Assembly: GCA_964461835.1 (NCBI GenBank)
Contig: CAYWVO010000035.1
Span: 1 to 35,432, forward strand
Reading direction: 5' to 3'
Origin: CAYWVO01 sp964461835
Lineage (GTDB): Bacteria > Zixibacteria > MSB-5A5 > WJJR01 > JAJRUJ01
Length of the DNA stretch: 35,432 nt
Below are positions 7,801-13,493 of this stretch, piece by piece; positions within the stretch are counted from its first letter, which is position 1; every line of letters starts with the position of its first letter. The translations under genes and the position numbers were made by a program. Below the pieces are notes generated by a model. The model had not been told where the DNA came from. It was given only the letters and a program-made list of their open reading frames with translations, and did no database searches.

Positions 7801-9398
7801 GTCAGTCGTCCGGCATTGTCGTAAACAAATTCCAGCGAGTACGCACCGGCGTGCAGGCATTGAATCGGACTCGGCTCAAATCCGCCGGACAGATGAAACT
7901 CCATCGTCGGTTGTCCGAGTTCCTCGATGATATACACACCGGGTTCGAGGCGGCTGAGCATTTGGCCGCCGTTGTAGCTAAACTCACTATCGGGTTCGAA
8001 CGCCGGAAAATCTATTTCGCAGCCGTCCGGTCCGCGGTAGGTGAATCCGTAGGGAGTGCGCTGGAGGGTACGTTGATACTCGTGGCGATACCCGTAGCCG
8101 AGCGGGCCGTTCTCAGCAGCCGCGGCGCTGTCGTAAAAGCGCCGCCAGCGGAAGGGGATGATACCCGGACGGTGATAATCATCGATTTCAAATACTTTCG
8201 CACCAGTCAAGGCATAGACGGGGCACTCGCATTTCGACTTGCCGTTGGATGGCGCCTCGCCTTTTTTCGGTGGAGGCGCTTCATCAGCCGTGCGGCTGAA
8301 TTGCTTGCCCTTTTTTGCCCCTTTGGCCGATCCCTTTGCTGCGCCTTTGCCTGCTTTGGCGCCTTTACCGGCCTTTCCCGCTTTCCCGGCGGCCTTCCCG
8401 GTCTTGCCGGCTTTCTTGCCGGCTTTCTCCAGCGCTTTTTTGCCTTTCTTAATCATCTTTACCGCGCCGCCGACCGCTTTACACACGCCCTTGATCGCGG
8501 CGGCGAACGCCATACTGGTCAGGGACGGCATCGGTGCACCACCAACTAAGACATTGGCGCTGGATGATACCGTGAAGCCAACGGCAAATTTAGGGATCGG
8601 TGGATCAAATAAGATGCATTGCTGTGTGATATCGGTACCGATGCGGCCTGCGCGCGCACCCTCCACCCACACGGTGGCGGAGCCGAGGTAAATCTCATAA
8701 AACGGGTTGTATCCTCCACACCAGATGCCCAGCCCCATATCACCGCAACGGGCCGCAGGCATCCCATTGATCAAGGTCTTCGCGGCACCCGACATGATGG
8801 GAATGGGAATTATTGGGCCGGTGCTGGGCAAGGGGACCATTGGCGCCGGCGGGATCAAGTTTGGGGGATGAGGGTGCCCGTGCGGGAGCGCCACATCCAT
8901 ATCCAGAATACGAACCGCCGGAATTGCGGGAAACGGAATCGCCGCCAATGCGGTTGACATGACCTGTTCAACACTGGTAATGACCGAGAAGACCGCGCCA
9001 ATTGTTCCCAGTACGCCGTCTGCTTTGCCGATTGCGTCCCACTGCTTACCCAAGGCATCGACTTGCGCTTTCATCGAATCGCCGACTTTATCTATGGTAT
9101 TCCGGGCCCATTCGCGGTCGATGATGCCCTCTTTCAACCCGCTGAGCGAGCGCATTGCCGAATCGGCGACGATGTCCGCCACCACACCCTGCGGGCCTTT
9201 GGTTATGACATCCTTGGCAAGCTGGTCGGTATCGACATTCTGCATCTTGTCGTAGACACCATCCACGGTGTGATCGACGACGTCCATGTAGCCGGTATCC
9301 TGCCCGGTCTGCTGGTTGCTGTTCTCGATGGCGGCGGCGCCACCTACACCCTTGTTGACCAACGCCCCCGCTTTGGCTGCGTTGTCATACTTACCCAT
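4851..9398 (-). CDS. PAAR-Rhs T6SS effector with C-terminal NucA/NucB-type DNase
   Basis: The 1515-residue protein reads in order: a helical N-terminal region (1-125); a hydrophobic stretch (about 128-165); a PAAR spike-tip domain (about 165-275, with NGMPAARCGDMG and YEIYLGSATVWVEGARAGR); a Lys/Ala/Gly-rich linker (about 314-385); a DUF6531 segment (CPVYALTGAKVFEIDDYHR onward); many YD/RHS repeats that should form the cocoon; and the RHS core (YYDAETGLHYNRFRYYSPELGRYLQSDP) ending at DLDGL (1357-1361). The variable tail (1363-1515) ends with DEFPYAS (1463-1469), VEPVPSAEN (1479-1487) and GRDLGDFYREN, a close match to NucA/NucB DNases. It should be loaded on the VgrG tip and kill recipients by cutting DNA. 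Its start overlaps the preceding TPR gene by 8 bases. Confidence 0.88.
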   Translation of the reverse strand: MGKYDNAAKAGALVNKGVGGAAAIENSNQQTGQDTGYMDVVDHTVDGVYDKMQNVDTDQLAKDVITKGPQGVVADIVADSAMRSLSGLKEGIIDREWARNTIDKVGDSMKAQVDALGKQWDAIGKADGVLGTIGAVFSVITSVEQVMSTALAAIPFPAIPAVRILDMDVALPHGHPHPPNLIPPAPMVPLPSTGPIIPIPIMSGAAKTLINGMPAARCGDMGLGIWCGGYNPFYEIYLGSATVWVEGARAGRIGTDITQQCILFDPPIPKFAVGFTVSSSANVLVGGAPMPSLTSMAFAAAIKGVCKAVGGAVKMIKKGKKALEKAGKKAGKTGKAAGKAGKAGKGAKAGKGAAKGSAKGAKKGKQFSRTADEAPPPKKGEAPSNGKSKCECPVYALTGAKVFEIDDYHRPGIIPFRWRRFYDSAAAAENGPLGYGYRHEYQRTLQRTPYGFTYRGPDGCEIDFPAFEPDSEFSYNGGQMLSRLEPGVYIIEELGQPTMEFHLSGGFEPSPIQCLHAGAYSLEFVYDNAGRLTQICDYQELDVRITYDGYGRITRLELQREDNAPLTISKYRFNEHGDMVAWQDAMEAEEYYTYDAYHRMTSMTTRNGYTLRYTFDSLGRCIHARGEDGVFESRYEYLEMPKCTIRTAGDGGKWLYFFDEDDVLVKLIDPYGGTTEWVLDEDGLIMEEIDPNGDVTEYVYDEFGALLYRVGPLGNRLPPPGLDVGEPNPLAYELPEAAEVWEFGDLVRAETLAPETPLGPRIETFPKEITHWLYGEREPLAAGSLDEVLSPRTTAQPTIVHDAQQRAVERIDVSGHRRRWQYDPNDNIVGIEDRDGKVIRLEYGSIDTPMREIDSHGSVTAYRHSRRREIIAVTDPGGTTTEYERDLKDRTVAITRHGEVRDRYRYDPADNLIEKCDREGSRLLTFEIGPGGAKSKRILASGDTHTFSYDDQGRFAGGTTKTSAVMLSYSPEGKQDSDMRDGLGVRHAFDGTALTASEVLERFITVYDHEAEDIPGVTITDPTGGVHRFDFPGGRAVCRALANGTTEVARYDADGRCLGKASRRPEDNGRVRSREFTYSGEGSVLAIDDSARGTTRYEYDSLRRLTKEILPDGTVRDYRYDAAGNLVGQPGLSEVTVDQNRLIEANGDLFTYDQRNNVTSRTGPGGTTSYEYDSCDRLIRIVTREGEWTAEYDAFGRRIRKSWGEKTVECYWDDFRLAAEVFGGQRLRVYVYTDEASLVPFMFVDYDGLGADPESGTRYYLFTNNIGMPVRVEDDTGAIVWQAEIDPYGRARVHPDSTTELSLRWPGHYYDAETGLHYNRFRYYSPELGRYLQSDPHGLAGGLNLYAYPANPLGAVDLDGLTCQGTTKGSKADDAKPKDGPDAEGGPSTSGAAEAPPARPTHQVSRKEHPNHTKMLDNAQKEGHSLKGLKRGGGKKAAKKNRYHSQKKIRKEEGPPPEGHDYDEFPYASTQQGGEGAHVEPVPSAENQAAGRDLGDFYRENGIKEGDEFDIEIVD

Positions 9399-10632
9399 TG
9401 TTCAGCCTCTCGCGGAGCTGTTTCACCTGGGGAATTTTGCCGCGCTGACCCGAGTCGCGGTACATCTCTTCTAGCTTGTTGAGTACATCTTCGCAGCCGG
9501 AGATGCGCATTTCGGCCATCGGTTTCCCTTGAATTGCCTCGTACACTTTGTAGGCTTCCAGCCAGTATTCCTCTGCCCTATCGTAGCCGTTTTCTTCTTT
9601 ACACATTCGGGCCAAGCAGTCCAGGGCATGTGCCTCCCCCGGCGGTTGCCGCAAGGCCTTGAACAAATCGCGGGCGACTTTAAAGAAGTCTGCGGCCTCG
9701 GGAATGCGCTTCATCCGATGCATGGTCACGCCAAGATTGGTGAACGACATCGCGCCCAATTGATGTAATTCATTATCGAGCGCGACATTGGCGGCAATGG
9801 TATAGCAATCCTCGGCATCCTCAAAGCGTTCTTCGGCAAAGCGGGTATTGCCGAGATTGTAATGAGCCAGGGCTATTTCCTGCGGTTCCTCGCTCTCTTC
9901 GGCCTCCTCAATTGACTGTTCCTGTAACGCGCCGGCCCGTTTGTAATCTTTCTTACTAAACGCGAATCCGGCCTGCATGGCCAGGTAGCGCCGGCGCTCG
10001 AGCGGCGAGAGGGTTTCCGGATGTTCCATGTCCTTGTTCACGTCGTCTTCGATCTCCTCATTCGAGACATGGAACACCAGCGAGGTCACCTGCTCGACTT
10101 TCTTTTCCACCGCGGTGAGCTGCGGTTCCCGGCGTGACTCCAGAACGAGATACTTCACCCAGTCCGACGATGTCTTCGTCGCCAGAAAGGCAATGGCGAC
10201 CTGCCAGCGTTCGAGGTCTTCAATCGCCTCCGGATCAATAATTAGAGCCAGCGAGCCCACCTCGTCGGGAAATGCATCAGACAGCGCCGAGGCAAACTGT
10301 ATGTACTGCTGTGCCGGCGAGTGACGGCCGGAATCTTCGCGCAACGCGTTAAGATCGATGCCCAATTCCTTGAGATCGTCCTCGTATTGGGCAAATTCGT
10401 CGTTCAACGCCTGAAGAGCGTTTCTAAAATAGGTGTCGGGATCGGTGAAGGGTGAGTCGTTGATTGAAAAGGCGTGCGGGTAATCGTCATCCTCCATCTT
10501 GGCGGCAATGACCCGGTAGAACAAACGTTTCACGTCCTCTTCCAGGCGGACACAACAAACTACCTGGCCCTTGGTTTCCAGAAATGTATCCAGTTGATCG
10601 AATTTATCCTGGAAGATATTCTTTAAGGGCAT
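9391..10632 (-). CDS. TPR protein, putative Rhs effector adaptor/chaperone
   Basis: The ATG at 10632 gives 413 residues (MPLKNIFQDKFDQLDTFLE); the frame is open further upstream but would run into the VgrG gene. The C-terminal half carries tetratricopeptide repeats, for example ALAHYNLGNTRFAEERFEDA, GAMSFTNLGVTMHRMKRIPE and AHALDCLARMCKEENGYDRA. The N-terminal ~190 residues resemble a degraded NTPase-like fold: a VVCCVRLEEDVKRLF strand-helix without a P-loop, and a SLALIIDPEAIEDLERW strand. It lies 28 bases after VgrG, and its stop overlaps the Rhs start by 8 bases (ATGGGTAA), so the two are translationally coupled. Position suggests a loading adaptor replacing the Eag, DUF4123 or DUF2169 chaperones, none of which I see here. 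That role is inference. Confidence 0.6.
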   Translation of the reverse strand: MPLKNIFQDKFDQLDTFLETKGQVVCCVRLEEDVKRLFYRVIAAKMEDDDYPHAFSINDSPFTDPDTYFRNALQALNDEFAQYEDDLKELGIDLNALREDSGRHSPAQQYIQFASALSDAFPDEVGSLALIIDPEAIEDLERWQVAIAFLATKTSSDWVKYLVLESRREPQLTAVEKKVEQVTSLVFHVSNEEIEDDVNKDMEHPETLSPLERRRYLAMQAGFAFSKKDYKRAGALQEQSIEEAEESEEPQEIALAHYNLGNTRFAEERFEDAEDCYTIAANVALDNELHQLGAMSFTNLGVTMHRMKRIPEAADFFKVARDLFKALRQPPGEAHALDCLARMCKEENGYDRAEEYWLEAYKVYEAIQGKPMAEMRISGCEDVLNKLEEMYRDSGQRGKIPQVKQLRERLNNG

Positions 10633-10660
10633 GTGACGCCTCTGCGGGATCTCCCCGTGC

Positions 10661-12784
10661 TTAGTTAATCTTGACGATTGCCCCCGTGATAGTGACGCCG
10701 GCGGCATCGATAACCACCGAGCCGCTTCCCGATGACATTTTAATCCCGGCAGGGGAGACCTCGATCGTACTGCCCCCGCTGATTATTTTTACCGGGGTAC
10801 CGTCGACGTTTACCGCACCGCTGCCTTTCACATCGACCGTTGCACCTTTATTGGTAAGATTACTACCCGACTCTATAGTGACCGGTTTGCCCTTGGCCAC
10901 CATTGCGCCACTCGCCTCAATACCTACGGTGGCGCCCTTACTGTTCATCTCACCTTCACCGGTCAGGTAAATATTGGCCCCTTTAGCCGTGATGTCAGAA
11001 TCGGCAGTGATTGAATAGTTGGCGTTGGTGGAGTGGGAGGTATCACCCTTCGAACTGACCGTAGTTGTCCCTTTGACCGTACTGGCGGAGTAATTGCCCT
11101 CAGTGGACGTAATGGTGATGTTTTTCTTAACCGTGATTGTCTGGTTGTTGTTTATCGAGACGGTCTCATCATTCTTTACCGTACGCGTCCGGTTGTTGCC
11201 AACCGATTCGGACCGGTCGTTGCCGATGGTTGAACTGCGATTGTTTTTAATCGTCTCGTTCATGTCCTTTTCGGCCTGGATGAAGACCTCCTCTGATCCT
11301 TTCAGATCTTCGAAGCGAATTTCGTTAAAACCGCCGCCGCCTTTCGAACTTTCCGACTTGATCGTACTCTTGGTTTTATCGTCCGGCAATTTATAGGGGG
11401 GCGGATTCTCCCCGTGGTAGACCCGGCCGATGATAATGGGCTTGTCGGGATTACCCTCGAGAAAATCGACAATTACCTCATGGCCGATCCGCGGAATCCA
11501 CATCGCTCCCCAGCTCAGCCCGGCCCAGAGTTGGCTGACCCGAATCCAGCAGGAGGAATTTTCATCGTAGTTGCCCTCGCGGTCCCAGTGGAACTGCACT
11601 TTCACCCGTCCGTGTTTATCAGGCCAGATCTCTTCGCCGCTGGGTCCGGTGACGATTGCCGTCTGAGTACCCTCCACCACCGGTCGGGGCGTCCGCCGCG
11701 CCGGACGATAGGGCGTATCGGATGGGATGCAGCGAAATTCGTTGTTGTACTCAAAATGTCCACCGGCAGAGGCTTCACCGTGCGGTTGCGTACCGCGATG
11801 AGAAATCCAGGTGATAATATACTCGCGATTGAAATCGCTGCGCGGATGCTCTTCGAGCGTGAATTTGAATCCGGGGATAAAGCGCCGCACCAGACTTTCG
11901 CCCAGCCCGATGATGCGCCGCGACTGTAACGCCTGTTTGCGGAGATCGGCAATCGTCTCGCCCACGTCCGGTTTGACATACCCGCCGGGGTAATCGTACA
12001 CCTCCAGCGAATCATCGCGCTCCGCGCTGGTCGTCTTCTCCATTTGACCTTCAAACAACAGCGACGGTTTTTCGAAATCGAAATCGCGATAGGTCACGGT
12101 GCCCGGACGAAGTTCCTGCGAATACCGGTAGGTGAACACCGCCTCTTCTCCCTCGACTAGGCCGGACATATCCCGGAAGGGGATGATATCGGGGGAGGCA
12201 ATCGACTCGTGGGCGGACTCGGCATCGGCAATCTTCAGCACCGCACCTTCTTCGGTGTGCTCGAAATAGTAAAAGATCCCCTCATCTTCCATCAGGCGGG
12301 CGAGAAAATTCCAAATGCTTTCCCGATAGCGGACACAAAATTCGCGCTTCTCGTAGTCTGCGGTCAGGTTCAATTCAAACTTGTCGGTGGGAATGCCGGC
12401 ATCGGTAAGTTCCTTTTCGATAATCTCGCCAACATCCATTTCCTGGTGAATGCGGCAGCCAAACCGTTGGGTCAACAGCCACACCTCCGGCACCATCTCG
12501 GCATAGTACGGCGTGAAGTCGGTGCCCTCGCTGCCCTGTTCGAATCGGCTAATAATCCCGTGAATATACCGCTCACCGTTTTCGTGGAAGATGGTGATCG
12601 CCGCCGGTTGCCCGACCAGAGCATCAATATCGATCTCCCCGTCATCGGAGGCCAGAGAAAGAGAGAACGTAAACAACTCGGAAATTCCCTCCGTCCCGGA
12701 AAATCCCAGTACTCGCAAATCTCCGTCGAAACCGGAAATCTGAATGACGAAATCGGCAACCGCAACAACGTCGAATTGTGCCAT
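10661..12784 (-). CDS. vgrG: VgrG (TssI), T6SS spike protein
   Basis: This 707-residue protein has the gp27-like part (about 10-350), a gp5-type OB segment (about 387-455, with GRVKVQFHWDREG and WIRVSQLWAG), and a long beta-helical needle. The needle begins with five 8-residue repeats (514-553: NNRSSTIG, NDRSESVG, NNRTRTVK, NDETVSIN, NNQTITVK), then changes to 15-residue repeats (601-675, most beginning KG). No extra enzymatic domain follows, so cargo is carried non-covalently. VgrG trimers sit on the baseplate, cap the Hcp tube, and carry the PAAR tip supplied by the Rhs protein two genes downstream. GAGG lies 6 bases before the ATG. The length and domain order are normal for the family. Confidence 0.95.
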   Translation of the reverse strand: MAQFDVVAVADFVIQISGFDGDLRVLGFSGTEGISELFTFSLSLASDDGEIDIDALVGQPAAITIFHENGERYIHGIISRFEQGSEGTDFTPYYAEMVPEVWLLTQRFGCRIHQEMDVGEIIEKELTDAGIPTDKFELNLTADYEKREFCVRYRESIWNFLARLMEDEGIFYYFEHTEEGAVLKIADAESAHESIASPDIIPFRDMSGLVEGEEAVFTYRYSQELRPGTVTYRDFDFEKPSLLFEGQMEKTTSAERDDSLEVYDYPGGYVKPDVGETIADLRKQALQSRRIIGLGESLVRRFIPGFKFTLEEHPRSDFNREYIITWISHRGTQPHGEASAGGHFEYNNEFRCIPSDTPYRPARRTPRPVVEGTQTAIVTGPSGEEIWPDKHGRVKVQFHWDREGNYDENSSCWIRVSQLWAGLSWGAMWIPRIGHEVIVDFLEGNPDKPIIIGRVYHGENPPPYKLPDDKTKSTIKSESSKGGGGFNEIRFEDLKGSEEVFIQAEKDMNETIKNNRSSTIGNDRSESVGNNRTRTVKNDETVSINNNQTITVKKNITITSTEGNYSASTVKGTTTVSSKGDTSHSTNANYSITADSDITAKGANIYLTGEGEMNSKGATVGIEASGAMVAKGKPVTIESGSNLTNKGATVDVKGSGAVNVDGTPVKIISGGSTIEVSPAGIKMSSGSGSVVIDAAGVTITGAIVKIN

Positions 12785-12834
12785 ATCTGCCTCGCTCTTC
12801 CTCGTGCTCCTTAAGGGTCTCTCCTTTTTCGCGA

Positions 12835-13476
12835 CTACTCCGACATGACCGGTGGGATTCGTGCCGGACGGCGTGGCGGCAACGGGGCCAATTCTCGCGC
12901 CTGGCCGGAACGTGCATACCGCATCATATTTTCAATCGCCTCTTGCGGGGTATCGCCCATCGGGGCCGACCGTGAGTCGTGAGACCGCTGGGGGTAAACC
13001 CGATGTCGCTCGGCAAAGGAACTGCGGGAAATCACCGGCCCACCAATGTACAGTCGGCGGCGGCTTTCCGGAATCCCCAGCACCGCCACTATATGCCAGT
13101 TGGCCGGGCCCTCCGGTGTGGGGAGATAAAACGTCTGGTACCCCTCCCGGCTGAATCCTGCCTGGCCTAAGAGGCGGTAGGCCATAAAGGCGTACGCCTC
13201 GCAATCAATAATGCGGCGCGGCCCGTGCCGTCGCCGACGGGTGATCTCCTGCCACCGGTCGCACGATCCGCCGGGATATTCCACGTCCGCCAGTGGATTT
13301 CGCGATACGGTAGTGATATGAACGTAGAACGACGAGGCGTAATCTTCATACGCCGCAATTGCCTCATCCCCACTCAAACTCGCAAAATACCGTCCCACCT
13401 GCCGCGGGGTGGGTTCGCGGCGCACGTTGGTCCCCAGCGCCTCGTTCAATCCCTGAAGAAAACTTTCCCGGCTCAT
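12835..13476 (-). CDS. Unknown protein with transglutaminase/papain-like Cys-His pair
   Basis: This 213-residue soluble protein has no signal peptide. The centre holds RRIIDCEAYAFMAYRLLG (Cys92 at the start of a helix) and, 36 residues on, ANWHIVAVLG (His128 on a strand). This Cys-helix then His-strand layout is that of transglutaminase-like and papain-like enzymes, but the usual Asp after the His strand is not evident (LYIGGP instead). The C-terminus is Arg/Pro-rich (PPRRPARIPPVMS). It lies 17 bases after ClpV and 50 bases before VgrG in the same operon. It could be a second effector (peptidoglycan amidase or protein-modifying enzyme) or a structural accessory; no separate immunity gene is adjacent. 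I do not recognise the exact family. Confidence 0.5.
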   Translation of the reverse strand: MSRESFLQGLNEALGTNVRREPTPRQVGRYFASLSGDEAIAAYEDYASSFYVHITTVSRNPLADVEYPGGSCDRWQEITRRRRHGPRRIIDCEAYAFMAYRLLGQAGFSREGYQTFYLPTPEGPANWHIVAVLGIPESRRRLYIGGPVISRSSFAERHRVYPQRSHDSRSAPMGDTPQEAIENMMRYARSGQARELAPLPPRRPARIPPVMSE

Positions 13477-13493
13477 CGCACATTAACTCGCAA

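Noticed and set aside
5500..8100. Dense short repeats that could be taken for a DNA repeat array or CRISPR
   Set aside because: These are the degenerate YD/RHS protein repeats; there are no identical direct repeats with regular unique spacers.
7605..8549. A 314-codon plus-strand open frame opposite the Rhs gene
   Set aside because: It mirrors the RHS and Lys-rich linker coding on the other strand, giving Phe/Ala/Gly-rich runs; it has no family match or start signal.
12835..13476. Firm call as a Tae-type peptidoglycan amidase effector
   Set aside because: The Cys and His are suggestive, but no signature of a specific Tae family, no third catalytic residue and no adjacent immunity gene could be seen.
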